From Caulobacter sp. BP25 (GTDB lineage Bacteria > Pseudomonadota > Alphaproteobacteria > Caulobacterales > Caulobacteraceae), in assembly GCF_002737755.1 (NCBI RefSeq), contig NZ_PEGH01000018.1, positions 682,001 through 746,000 of the forward strand: a stretch of 64,000 bases of DNA. The letters are read 5' to 3'. The translations under genes and the position numbers were made by a program. This document shows positions 1-8,277 of this stretch, one piece after another. The notes under the pieces are model-generated. The model saw only the letters and a list, made by a program, of their open reading frames with translations, made no database searches and had not been told where the DNA came from. The stretch's first letter is position 1; each line of letters starts with the position of its first letter.

Positions 1-96
1 CCAGGCGCTGGCGGCCAGGCGCGCGCCGGCGCCGCGATAGATCGCCTTCCAGTCGGTGAGGGAAACGTCGCCAGGGTTCAGAACAAGCTCGGTCAC
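1..96 (-). CDS. hutH: histidine ammonia-lyase, N-terminal part (runs off the window)
   Basis: Reading the minus strand from a GTG at 96 gives 32 residues beginning [13 protein letters not shown] and continuing with [12 protein letters not shown], then leaves the window. This opening (an NPG..SL stretch, then a short helix and IYRGA) matches the start of histidine ammonia-lyases, which convert L-histidine to urocanate as the first step of the Hut pathway. The divergent HutC-type repressor 75 bases away supports the call. The catalytic Ala-Ser-Gly (MIO) loop lies outside the window and cannot be checked. Confidence 0.75.
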   Translation of the reverse strand, partial: MTELVLNPGDVSLTDWKAIYRGAGARLAASAW

Positions 97-131
97 GCGG
101 GGCTCCAGCAGCGGCCCTTGCGGCGCGCTCG

Positions 132-149
132 AATATGTATAGTCATATT
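132..149. promoter_or_regulatory. palindromic operator between hutH and hutC
   Basis: AATATG-TATAGT-CATATT: perfect 6-base inverted arms around a 6-base spacer, in an AT-rich patch of an otherwise GC-rich region. It lies between the divergent starts of hutH (96) and hutC (172). GntR/HutC-family repressors bind such AT-rich palindromes, so autoregulation and control of hutH by HutC is the likely role. Binding is inferred. Confidence 0.6.
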
Positions 150-171
150 TGCGAATGACGAGACTTGTCCA

Positions 172-915
172 GTGACCGACGCGCGCGTTCAGGAGATCCC
201 CGGCCTGGGGGGCGCGCCGCTGCACCAGCGCATCCGCGCCGACATCGAGGGCCGCATCCGCTCCGGCGCCTGGCCGCCCGGCCACCGCGTGCCCTTCGAG
301 ACCGAGCTGATGGGCCAGTACGGCTGCGCCCGCATGACGGTCAGCAAGGCCATGGCCGCTCTGGTCGAGGCCGGGCTGATCGTGCGCCGCAAGCGGGCGG
401 GCTCGTTCGTGGCGCGGCCACGCGTCCACGCCCCGGTCCTGAACATCCCCGACATCCAGGCCGAGATCGAGGCGCGGGGCGAGGCCTACGCCTTCCGGCT
501 GCTGGCGCGGGCCGTGCGCGAGGCGGATGGTGCGGCGCCCGGCGAGCTCGAACTGGCGGCGGGCGGTGGGCTGCTGGCCCTGGACGGCGTTCACGACGCC
601 GATGGCCGCCCCTTCGCCCTGGAGCGCCGGCTGGTGTCCCTGAAGGCCGCGCCGGACATCGAGGCCGCCGACTTCAGCCAGGAGACGCCCGGCGCCTGGC
701 TGCTGGAGCATGTCGCCTGGACCGAGGCCGAGAGCCGGATCAGCGCCATCAACGCCGACGCCGAGGTCGCCCGCCTGCTGGCCCTGGACGAGGGCGCGGC
801 CTGCCTGGTGGTCGATCGCCGCACCTGGCGGGAAGGGCGGGGCGTTACCCGCGTTCGTCAGGTCTTCCCGGGCGAGGCCTATGACCTGGTGGCGCGGTTC
901 GGGCCGAGGGTTTGA
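172..915 (+). CDS. hutC: histidine utilization repressor HutC (GntR family, UTRA domain)
   Basis: 247 residues. An N-terminal GntR winged helix (about residues 14-75, with [21 protein letters not shown] and [16 protein letters not shown]) is followed by a UTRA ligand-binding domain to the C-terminus. HutC proteins repress histidine degradation and are released by urocanate. The GTG at 172 ([11 protein letters not shown]) is preferred over an upstream start at 118, because translation from 118 would run through the AT-rich operator at 132-149. The divergent neighbour is the beginning of hutH, which fixes the role within the GntR family. Length fits the family (about 230-250 residues). Confidence 0.85.
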   Translation: MTDARVQEIPGLGGAPLHQRIRADIEGRIRSGAWPPGHRVPFETELMGQYGCARMTVSKAMAALVEAGLIVRRKRAGSFVARPRVHAPVLNIPDIQAEIEARGEAYAFRLLARAVREADGAAPGELELAAGGGLLALDGVHDADGRPFALERRLVSLKAAPDIEAADFSQETPGAWLLEHVAWTEAESRISAINADAEVARLLALDEGAACLVVDRRTWREGRGVTRVRQVFPGEAYDLVARFGPRV

Positions 916-1367
916 ACGCCGCCGGTCCGGCATAGATCGTGTGGTTGTCGGTCAGGCCGTGCTCGCCAGCGCCGAGGCCGGAAAACCCATGAACGGGATG
1001 AAGCTCGAGCCCGAAGCCCCGCGGCAGTCGGCGCAACAGCACAACCCCCTGTAGGTGGGGCGCGGTCGGCCGCCCAGCGCAGGGCCCCGCCCAGGCATCC
1101 GCCTTTGAGGCTGTTGGTCATCATGAGGCCCGTAGAGCCATGGCGCGAAGCGCGGTCAAACCCTTGCCCGAAAAGCTGTTGCTCCGTGTCCAGCGCTGGG
1201 TGTGGACAAGTTGTCGCAGCAGTATCTGTAAATAATGATCCCGAAATTTACTCCGAATCCATCGCGTGTGGCAATTCGTCTCGGATATGAACAATCGTTT
1301 TCATTGGGCTCTTTCAGCGACGCGGCGCAATATACTCCTCATGGCCGTTGCGACGAGGAGTGTCGAG
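916..1367. other. 450-base gap without a convincing gene
   Basis: Several short frames overlap here, but none has a plausible ribosome site, family resemblance or consistent codon use. The last 150 bases are less GC-rich and probably hold the promoter of the small gene starting at 1368. No RNA gene was recognised. Confidence 0.4.
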
Positions 1368-1640
1368 ATGGATATGCCGGACCAACCTTCGCTGCTGCAG
1401 ATTCAGACGGGTCTGTTCGCAGCGCTCGTGGGCGTGCTGTCCGCCAAGGGCGCGGCGTCGCGGCAGGAGTTCGCCGAGGCGATGGACGTCCTGGCGCGCC
1501 ACGAACAGGACACCCGCATAGCGAGCTATTTCCACATGCTGGGCGAAGAGCTACGCGGCACGAACCCCTCGGCGACGCGCCCGATGCTGAAGCTGGTGGT
1601 GGGCGGCCTGGAAGACGAGCGTCCCCCGATCTCGGCCTAG
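1368..1640 (+). CDS. small conserved-type hypothetical protein, 90 residues
   Basis: Begins MDMPDQPSLLQIQTGLFAAL and is mostly helical and soluble, with no signal peptide or membrane segment. The ATG at 1368 is chosen because GAGGAG lies about 8 bases upstream. A longer frame opening at 1266 lacks a ribosome site. The middle of the protein (ASRQEFAEAMDVLARHEQ) reads like a helix-turn-helix-sized helical bundle, but no family was recognised. Its TAG stop is also the first three bases of the palindromic repeat that follows, so the repeat may serve as its transcription terminator. Confidence 0.6.
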   Translation: MDMPDQPSLLQIQTGLFAALVGVLSAKGAASRQEFAEAMDVLARHEQDTRIASYFHMLGEELRGTNPSATRPMLKLVVGGLEDERPPISA

Positions 1641-1690
1641 AGCCTCGCGCGTCAAAAACGGGATCGTTTTGACGCGATAACGAGGCTCTA
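1638..1690. repeat. intergenic palindromic repeat, type 1 (TAGAGCCT...AGGCTCTA)
   Basis: A long inverted repeat. The outer arms are TAGAGCCTCG and CGAGGCTCTA. The inner arms are CGCGTCAAAA and TTTTGACGCG around a short loop. The same design occurs at 27425-27476. It starts inside the stop codon of the preceding gene. It is probably a terminator-like or REP-like chromosomal element. Confidence 0.85.
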
Positions 1691-1701
1691 CTTCAAACAT
1701 T

Positions 1702-1752
1702 TAGAGCGTGATTGCCGCCGAAACCGCTCACACTTTCGGCTATGACGCTCTG
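1702..1752. repeat. intergenic palindromic repeat, type 2 (TAGAGCGTGA...ACGCTCT)
   Basis: Outer arms TAGAGCGT and ACGCTCT enclose CCGAAA and TTTCGG inner arms. A better preserved copy lies at 27363-27413. Here it sits 11 bases after the type 1 palindrome, so both types form a pair. Confidence 0.7.
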
Positions 1753-1774
1753 ATGTCCCGCCGGGCTTCTCGGG

Positions 1775-4700
1775 TCAGCGCCGCGTGAGCCTGGCGCGAG
1801 GGTTTAGGGCTTTCAGCCAGCGAAGCGCGCCGGACTGATAAACCACGCCTCCCGGCGCCTTTAGGGTGATCCGCGCGCCAGCGCCCGCCTTGCTGTCGAT
1901 GCGAACGCGGCCCTCGACGCGCCTGGCCCGCTCATGCATGCCCTTCAGCCCGAAATGCCCGTCACGGCCCTCGCGCAGGATCTGGGGCGACATGCCAATT
2001 CCGTCATCAGCGATCGAAACCTCCAGGGAAAAGGGGCGGTAGACGGTGACGATCCGGATGCTCGAGGCTTGGGCGTGACGTCGCGCGTTGGAGACCGCTT
2101 CCTGGACGATCCGCACGATCTCGTCGCAGGCCGTCGGCTCCAGGGGGCGGGGCTTGCCCTCGGTGTGGCGATGAATGACGCTAGGGCTCACCGTGGAGGC
2201 GGTCGCCACCAGGGTGTCGAGCGCGGCCTCCAGGTCGCCTTGGGCGGGCGATATGCGCAGGTCCCAGACCCGGTCGCGCGCCTCGGCGACGAAGATGTCC
2301 GCCTCGTCCAGGATCCGTTCCAGCGCCACGCCGTCGCCTTGCCGCGCCTTCTCGTTGGCGATGCGCTGCAGGCGGAGGATCAGGACCTGCACGCCCTGCA
2401 GCAGCGTGTCGTGCAGTTCTCGGGCGATGCGCTCGCGCTCGGCCATCCGCTCACCCATGCGCAGGCGAATACGCTCCGAGACGGCTCTCAGGCGGAGGCT
2501 GAACGCCAAGCAGGCCAGGGCCGCCAGGGCCAGGACGCACAGCGCCAGGAACAGGCGGGTCTGGACGAAGGTCTTGGGGATGGTGAACTCCAGCGTCGCG
2601 CCGGTGTTGTTCCAGACGCCGTCCTCGTTCGCGGCGATGACCTGGAAGCGATGCTGTCCGGGCGGAAGGTTAGTGTAGATCGCTTCGCGACGGGCGCCGG
2701 GGTCGACCCAGTTGGCGTCCACGCCGTCCAGCTTGTAGCGGAACTGGGTCTGGCTGGGCGCTCTGAGCGAGAGCGCGGAATAGGCGATCGACAGGTTCTT
2801 GGCGCCCTTTGGCAGGACGATCGGCGCGCTGGCGTCATAGACGCGTCCGCCGTGGGAGATCGAGCGAATGAGCACCGGCGGGGGCGTCCGGTTCGGGGTC
2901 AGTCCGCCGGGCTGGACCATCATCGGGCCGGGTCCGGCGAGGAACCAGTAGCGACCATCGCCGCCAAACGCGGCCTGGGGTCCCCCATACCGGCGGTAGC
3001 CGGGGCTCAAGCCATCCAGGTCGGACCGCGCGGAATGAGGGATCGGGGCGTCGGGGTTATCGAACGCGCGGTCGAGGTCCTGGGCCTTGAGCCGCACAAG
3101 CCCCGCGCGCGACAGCATCAGCACATAGCCGTCCGGGGACCAGGTGATCGCCCGCGCGCCGCGCAGCCACGGATGGCGGCGCACCTGCAGGCGCTGGATC
3201 TTGTCGCCGCGAATGCGCGCAAGGCCCGCGTTGCCGGCGATGAACAGGCCCGAGGGACCGTCTTCCACCGCGTCGATGATGGCGCCCACGCCCAGCCGCT
3301 GGTTGGTCCAGATGTCGCTACGCTCGCCGTCCACGCGCGCGATAGCTCGGTTCTCAAGGAGGAAGATCGGCCGCCCCTGGCGGTCGCTGAAGGTCTCCCA
3401 GGGCTGGTCGCCGCCCTCGGGCAGAAGGCGGCTCATGTCGCGCGTCACCGCCCCGTCCTGAACCCGGATCACGCCGCCTTCGTCGACCCACCACAGCCGA
3501 CCCTGCGGGTCCTCGGCGCAGTTGCCGATGGCGGTTGTCGATGACCTGACGACCTTCACGACCTTGCCGTCGACCACGCGCCGGAAGAGGTTGGGGCCCG
3601 TCAGCCAGACCGATCCGTTCTGGCCCCGGCAAACGCCCAGGAACTCGTCCTTGATGATCCGCTCTGGCGACGCGCCCGGACGGATGACGAAGGCTTCCTC
3701 GCCGGTGACCACGTAGACGCGGCCCTGGCCGTCGTCGGCCATCTGGTAGCCCTCGGGGGAGAAGGGGAAGATCGGCTCCTTGAAGAGGCCCGTGGCGACG
3801 AAGCTGTCCAGGCCGCCGGCGCCGCCGAACCAAGCCGTGCCGTCCCGGTCCACGAAGACGGCGCCGAAGTCGTCGGAGGCCCGTCCCCCCGGTATCCGAT
3901 AGCGGGAGACCTCGCCGCCCTGGCCGGGCGTTTGAATCCGAAACAGCCAGTTGGTCCTGGTGGCGCCCCAGAGGCTGCCGTCGGGCGAGAACCTGATCGC
4001 GCCGCGCCGCACGCCCGTGAACGGGTAATTGGGTTGCGGCGTCTTCGCGGTCTCGCCGCCCACGATGTCGGGAACGCGCCGGACGCCCTGGCTGTCGGCC
4101 ATCCATAGACGCCCCCGCGCGTCGACGGCGTAGCCCACGCCGCCCGTGGCCGGCACGCCGGTCCGCACGAAGCGTTTCGCGCCGCGCGGCAGCACGTACA
4201 GGCTGTTGTCGAGCGCCACCCACAGGGACCCGGCCTTGTCGACGATCAGGTCGCCCGGGACCGTCGTGGAGGGCGTGTTCCAGCGCTCGTCGATCGTCTC
4301 CCAGCGGCCCTGGCGGTAGCGTCGCAGAGCGCTGCCCGTGCGCGTCGTCGACGCCCAGACGTCGCCGTCGAGATCCTCGACCAGACTGGTGACCTGATAG
4401 GCCGGATTGGGCAGGCCCATGTCGACCAGGCGGCCCTGGCGCAGCGCCGCCACCCCCGCGAACCCGCCGCGTCCGACCCAGACCTCGCCCGATCGCCGCG
4501 TGAGGACGGCGGTCAAGCTGGGCGCGCTGGCCGGGTCGTCGCCCGGCGGCGCGAAGGTCTCGAAGGCCACGCCGTCAAACCGCGTCAGGCCGGTCGGCGT
4601 CGCCAGCCAGATGAAGCCGTCCGGCGACTGGGCGATGGCGTTGATCCCCCAAGGCCCGCCCTCCCGCGCCGTCCATCGCGAATGCTGGAACTGGTCGACG

Positions 4701-4780
4701 CTCTTCGGAGACAGCTGCGCCAGCGCCGGCGCGGCGAGCGCCCAGCACAGAACCACGGCCGACAACAGACGCTTACGCAT
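1775..4780 (-). CDS. beta-propeller sensor histidine kinase (Reg_prop / Y_Y_Y / HisKA_3)
   Basis: 1001 residues. A Sec signal peptide (MRKRLLSAVVLCWALAAPALA) precedes a periplasmic part built of repeated two-component propeller blades (for example SPDGFIWLATPTGLTRFDG) to about residue 640. A Y_Y_Y domain (FRYKLDGVDANWVDPG) and a membrane helix near 743-762 follow. The cytoplasmic part has a HisKA_3 dimerisation box with the phospho-acceptor His in RELHDTLLQ (about 790), then an HATPase_c domain with N box EAVSNARRH, G1 DDGIGM and G2 GHFGLKGM. Such kinases sense polysaccharide breakdown products or other periplasmic signals and usually phosphorylate a LuxR/NarL-type regulator. No response regulator gene or receiver domain is present nearby, so its partner must lie elsewhere. 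Confidence 0.9.
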   Translation of the reverse strand: MRKRLLSAVVLCWALAAPALAQLSPKSVDQFQHSRWTAREGGPWGINAIAQSPDGFIWLATPTGLTRFDGVAFETFAPPGDDPASAPSLTAVLTRRSGEVWVGRGGFAGVAALRQGRLVDMGLPNPAYQVTSLVEDLDGDVWASTTRTGSALRRYRQGRWETIDERWNTPSTTVPGDLIVDKAGSLWVALDNSLYVLPRGAKRFVRTGVPATGGVGYAVDARGRLWMADSQGVRRVPDIVGGETAKTPQPNYPFTGVRRGAIRFSPDGSLWGATRTNWLFRIQTPGQGGEVSRYRIPGGRASDDFGAVFVDRDGTAWFGGAGGLDSFVATGLFKEPIFPFSPEGYQMADDGQGRVYVVTGEEAFVIRPGASPERIIKDEFLGVCRGQNGSVWLTGPNLFRRVVDGKVVKVVRSSTTAIGNCAEDPQGRLWWVDEGGVIRVQDGAVTRDMSRLLPEGGDQPWETFSDRQGRPIFLLENRAIARVDGERSDIWTNQRLGVGAIIDAVEDGPSGLFIAGNAGLARIRGDKIQRLQVRRHPWLRGARAITWSPDGYVLMLSRAGLVRLKAQDLDRAFDNPDAPIPHSARSDLDGLSPGYRRYGGPQAAFGGDGRYWFLAGPGPMMVQPGGLTPNRTPPPVLIRSISHGGRVYDASAPIVLPKGAKNLSIAYSALSLRAPSQTQFRYKLDGVDANWVDPGARREAIYTNLPPGQHRFQVIAANEDGVWNNTGATLEFTIPKTFVQTRLFLALCVLALAALACLAFSLRLRAVSERIRLRMGERMAERERIARELHDTLLQGVQVLILRLQRIANEKARQGDGVALERILDEADIFVAEARDRVWDLRISPAQGDLEAALDTLVATASTVSPSVIHRHTEGKPRPLEPTACDEIVRIVQEAVSNARRHAQASSIRIVTVYRPFSLEVSIADDGIGMSPQILREGRDGHFGLKGMHERARRVEGRVRIDSKAGAGARITLKAPGGVVYQSGALRWLKALNPRARLTRR

Positions 4781-5018
4781 TACCCCAAACCCCCACGCGC
4801 GTTTAGCCGGTCTTGGACCATCGGATAGCCGCCAAGGCGCGCGCCCCAGGGGATTAGCCTATTCGTCGAGTCTTGGATCGCGGCCGATCACGCCCGCGGG
4901 TTCGGCGCTTGCCGGCCGATGCGCCCCGCGAGCCTGACGCTCACGCTCTACCGTAGCTTGAGACGCAAACACCGCAAGCCGGCCAGCTGCGGCGACGATG
5001 GGGGCGAAGGGAAGGTCC

Positions 5019-5095
5019 TGGTGGCGGGGGGCGGGATCGAACCGCCGACCTGTGGGTTATGAATCCACCGCTCTAACCATCTGAGCTACCCAGCC
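5019..5095 (-). tRNA. tRNA-Met (anticodon CAT), elongator type
   Basis: On the minus strand a 77-base cloverleaf can be drawn: GGCTGGG acceptor strand, GCTC...GAGC D arm, anticodon loop TTCATAA, T arm GGCGG-TTCGATC-CCGCC, and an encoded ACCA end. The first bases and the wide D loop fit elongator tRNA-Met rather than initiator. Two mismatches are visible: T-C at the fourth acceptor pair (3' strand CCCCGCC, where CCCAGCC would pair perfectly) and A-C closing the anticodon loop. Confidence 0.93.
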
Positions 5096-5159
5096 AGACC
5101 AGGAGGCGCGGCTTATAGGCGAGAACCGCGCGGGATTTCAAGCCCACCGGCGCTGTGTC

Positions 5160-5636
5160 TCAGTCCGCCACGATCCCCGCCGCCGTCGCGCCTAGCGCCT
5201 TGACCGCGTCGGCGGGCGCCAGCTTGACCTGCAGGCCTCGCTGGCCGCCGTTGATGAAGACGTAGGGCTCCGACAGCGCGGCGGCTTCCATCACCGTCGG
5301 CAGGCGCTTCTTCTGGCCGAAGGGGCTGACGCCGCCGACCTTGTAGCCGGTGATCCGTTCGGCGTCGGGCACGGGCGCCATGGCGGCCGACTTGCCTTTC
5401 AGGGCGGCGGCCAGCTTCTTCATGCTGACCTCCTTGTCCGAGGGCAGGATGGCGCAGGCGGGCTTGCCGTCCAGCATCACCACCAGGGTCTTGAGCACCC
5501 GGCGCGGGTCCTCGCCCAGCGCCTCGGCGGCCTGAAGGCCGACACGTTCCGATCCAGGATCGTAATCGTACGTATAAAGGTCGAAGGCGACGCCGGCCTT
5601 GGTCAGTGCGATCGTGGCGGGGGTGCTCTTGGACAT
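5160..5636 (-). CDS. ybaK: YbaK/EbsC-type aminoacyl-tRNA (Cys-tRNA-Pro) deacylase
   Basis: 158 residues starting MSKSTPATIALTKAGVAFDL. The whole protein is one YbaK/ProX editing domain, with the conserved basic motif KTLVVMLDGKPACAILP, the KKLAAALKGK helix, the GYKVGGVSPFGQKK segment and a terminal FINGGQRGLQV strand. These enzymes hydrolyse Cys-tRNA(Pro) made in error by prolyl-tRNA synthetase. The frame is open further upstream, but that extension is antisense to pcoA and rejected. The start at 5636 leaves 48 bases to the divergent pcoA start. Family usual length is about 150-160 residues. Confidence 0.9.
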   Translation of the reverse strand: MSKSTPATIALTKAGVAFDLYTYDYDPGSERVGLQAAEALGEDPRRVLKTLVVMLDGKPACAILPSDKEVSMKKLAAALKGKSAAMAPVPDAERITGYKVGGVSPFGQKKRLPTVMEAAALSEPYVFINGGQRGLQVKLAPADAVKALGATAAGIVAD

Positions 5637-5684
5637 GGCCTTGGTGATACCCAAGTGCTCCGGACCTTGGAATACGGAACGGTG

Positions 5685-7367
5685 ATGACGGGCTTTGATC
5701 GACGGACTCTGTTGCGCGGCGCCCTGGGTCTGGGCGCCCTGGGCCTTCTGCCGGCCTGGGCGCGGGCGGGAGAGGCTGGGCGCTCGCCCGCGGCGCTGAG
5801 CGGCGAGGACATCAAGCTGACCATCGGTCACGCCATGCCGCGCATCGACGGCCGCGCCGGCCACGGCGTGGCGATCAATGGCGCGATCCCGGGACCGCTG
5901 ATCCGACTGAAGGAAGGCCAGAACGTCCGCATCGCGGTGAGCAACAATCTCGACGAGGACACCTCGATCCACTGGCACGGCCTGCTCGTTCCGTTCCAGA
6001 TGGACGGCGTGCCGGGCGTCAGCTTCCCGGGGATCAGGCCCGGCGAGACCTTCACCTACGACTTCCCCATCCGGCAGTCGGGGACCTATTGGTGGCACAG
6101 CCATTCGGGGCTGCAGGAGCAGCTTGGCCACTACGCGCCGATGATCATCGACCCGGCCGGCGAGGACCCGATCGCTTTCGACCGCGAGCACGTGATCGTG
6201 CTGTCGGATTGGAGCTTCCTGCATCCGCACGAGCTGTTCCGGAAGCTGAAGGCCCAGGCCGGCTATTTCAACATGCAGAAACAGACGGTCGCGGGCCTGC
6301 TACGCGGCGAGGACCAGTCGCTGAAGGACCGGATCGAGTGGTCCAAGATGCGGATGGACCCGGCCGACGTGCTGGACGTCACCGGTTCGACCTACACCTA
6401 TCTCGTCAACGGCCACGGCCCCGCCGACAACTGGACGGGCCTGTTCTCGCCCGGCGAGCGGGTGCGCCTGCGGATCATCAACGCCGCCGCCATGACGACC
6501 TTCAACCTGCGCATTCCGGGCCTGGCGATGGAGGTCGTGGAGGTCGACGGCCAGCCAGTCGTCCCGGTCCGGGTAGACGAGTTCCAGACCGCCCCGGCCG
6601 AGACCTATGACGTCATTGTCCGCCCGGTCGAGGATAAGGCCTTCACCCTGGTCGCCGAGGCCTCGGACCGTTCGGGGATGGCCCGCGCCACCCTGGCGCC
6701 GCGCCTGGGCATGACGGCGCCGGCGCCAGACCTGCGCAAGCGGCCGCTGGCGACGATGAAGGACATGGGCATGGGGAACATGGCCCACGGCATGGACATG
6801 CCCGGCATGGACATGTCCATGCGCGCCCAGAGCAACGCGCCCAGCGTGCCGCTGACGCCCGGCGTGCAGAGCATCTCGCCGATGCCGATGGACCGCATGG
6901 CCGAGCCGCCGCAAGGGCTGGAGGACGTCGGCCACAAGGTGCTGACCTATGCCGACCTGGCCAACCTCAATGAGCCTAAGGACAAGCGCCCGCCGGGGCG
7001 GACGGTCGAGATCCACCTGACTGGCAATATGGAGCGCTTCATGTGGGCGTTCGACGGCCAGCCCTATGGGCCCGATCGCAAGCCCTACGCCTTCGAGCGC
7101 GGCGAGCGGGTGCGGGTGGTGCTGATCAACGACACCATGATGTCCCACCCGATCCACCTGCACGGCCACTTCTTCGAGCTGGTCAACGGCCAGGACCGCC
7201 AGCCCTTGAAGCACACGGTCAATGTCGCGCCGGGGAGCAAGGCCGCCTTCGACCTGACCGCCGACGAGCCGGGCGACTGGGCTTTCCACTGTCACATGCT
7301 GCTGCACATGCACGCGGGCATGTTCGCGGTGGTCACCGTGCGTCCGCTGGATGGGGAGGCGGCGTGA
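5685..7367 (+). CDS. pcoA: periplasmic multicopper oxidase, copper resistance protein PcoA/CopA
   Basis: 560 residues with a twin-arginine signal (FDRRTLLRGALGLGALGLL). Three cupredoxin domains carry the copper ligands: IHWHGL (about 95), WWHSHS (about 135), HPIHLHGHFFEL (about 487) and the type 1/type 3 HCHMLLHMHAGM stretch near 534. A Met/His-rich segment (about 357-382, MKDMGMGNMAHGMDMPGMD) is typical of CopA and binds extra Cu(I). The enzyme oxidises Cu(I) in the periplasm. The ATG at 5685 is preferred over upstream GTG codons because it places the RR motif near the N-terminus. It overlaps the next gene by one base (TGATG), so both are translationally coupled. Confidence 0.95.
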   Translation: MTGFDRRTLLRGALGLGALGLLPAWARAGEAGRSPAALSGEDIKLTIGHAMPRIDGRAGHGVAINGAIPGPLIRLKEGQNVRIAVSNNLDEDTSIHWHGLLVPFQMDGVPGVSFPGIRPGETFTYDFPIRQSGTYWWHSHSGLQEQLGHYAPMIIDPAGEDPIAFDREHVIVLSDWSFLHPHELFRKLKAQAGYFNMQKQTVAGLLRGEDQSLKDRIEWSKMRMDPADVLDVTGSTYTYLVNGHGPADNWTGLFSPGERVRLRIINAAAMTTFNLRIPGLAMEVVEVDGQPVVPVRVDEFQTAPAETYDVIVRPVEDKAFTLVAEASDRSGMARATLAPRLGMTAPAPDLRKRPLATMKDMGMGNMAHGMDMPGMDMSMRAQSNAPSVPLTPGVQSISPMPMDRMAEPPQGLEDVGHKVLTYADLANLNEPKDKRPPGRTVEIHLTGNMERFMWAFDGQPYGPDRKPYAFERGERVRVVLINDTMMSHPIHLHGHFFELVNGQDRQPLKHTVNVAPGSKAAFDLTADEPGDWAFHCHMLLHMHAGMFAVVTVRPLDGEAA

Positions 7368-8170
7368 TGCTGGTCGATCTTCCGCCCGCCGTTCAGCACG
7401 AGCACCATCAGCATGCGCCGGCCGCCGCCGACCCGCACGCCGGCCACGCTATGCCAGCGCCCGCCGCGCCGGCGAGCCAGGCCAAGCCGCCGCCGATCCC
7501 GACCGACCACGCCGCCGAGCGCTTCTACAGCCCTGCGGTCATGGCCGCCGCCCGCGCGCAGCTGGCCAAGGAGCATGGCGGCGGGACCGCCTGGACGGTC
7601 CGCGCCGACGTGCTGGAGCACCGCGTCCTGAAGGGCGGCGACGGTCAGGCGTTCGAGGGCGAGGCCTGGTGGGGCGGCGACGCCTCGCGCTGGGTGGTCA
7701 AGGCGCGTGGCGAGCGCAAGGCCGGCGAGGGCTGGGAGCGCGGCGAGGCCGAGCTGCTGAAGGCCTGGCCGGTCGGCCCGTACTTCGACTTTCAGGCGGG
7801 CGTTCGCTACGACCTGGCTCCAAAGGGGCGGAGCTATGCGACCGTTGGCTTCGAGGGGCTCGCGCCCTACTGGTTCGAGGTCCAGGGCGCGGCCTATCTG
7901 TCCGACCAGGGCGATGTCTCGGCCCGGGCCGAGGCCTCCTACGACCTGCGCCTGACCCAGAAGCTGATCCTGCAGCCCCGGCTTGAAGGCGACCTCGCCG
8001 AGGCCGGCGCCGCGCGGCTCGAGGGCGGCGTGCGCCTGCGCTACGAGATCACCCGCGAGTTCGCCCCCTATGTCGGTCTGGTGCGCGAGCGGGCCTTTGG
8101 TCCGGCCGTCGAAACCGGCGAGCGGGCGGGGAGCACAGCGGTGGTGATCGGGGTACGCGCCTGGCGCTGA
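7367..8170 (+). CDS. pcoB: outer-membrane copper resistance protein PcoB/CopB
   Basis: 267 residues. A His-rich N-terminus (VQHEHHQHAPAAADPHAGH) precedes the CopB domain, which contains GGTAWTVRADVLEHRVLKGGD, then alternating strands such as YFDFQAGVRYDLAP, RLEGGVRLRYEITREFAPYVG and a terminal VVIGVRAWR. CopB forms a small outer-membrane beta-barrel and works with PcoA in copper tolerance. The start overlaps the pcoA stop. Oddly, no Sec signal peptide is visible before the His-rich segment (MLVDLPPAV), and the frame upstream of this start lies inside pcoA without offering one. Either the start region is altered in this strain or export relies on something not recognised. Confidence 0.88.
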   Translation: MLVDLPPAVQHEHHQHAPAAADPHAGHAMPAPAAPASQAKPPPIPTDHAAERFYSPAVMAAARAQLAKEHGGGTAWTVRADVLEHRVLKGGDGQAFEGEAWWGGDASRWVVKARGERKAGEGWERGEAELLKAWPVGPYFDFQAGVRYDLAPKGRSYATVGFEGLAPYWFEVQGAAYLSDQGDVSARAEASYDLRLTQKLILQPRLEGDLAEAGAARLEGGVRLRYEITREFAPYVGLVRERAFGPAVETGERAGSTAVVIGVRAWR

Positions 8171-8277
8171 ACGTCTGGCGCTCTACCTATCGTTACGGAT
8201 AGCTTGCCGCGCGCGGAAGCCTGGCCCAACATCCGTTTGACCGGCCGCAGAGCTGGACAGCTAGGGAGCCAGGACGG

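Noticed and set aside
1105..1290. 61-codon plus-strand frame
   Set aside because: Cys/Ser-rich without ribosome site or similarity; overlaps the likely promoter of the gene at 1368.
5637..6230. N-terminal extension of YbaK
   Set aside because: Antisense to pcoA and lacking the YbaK fold; the family starts at MSKSTPATIALTK.
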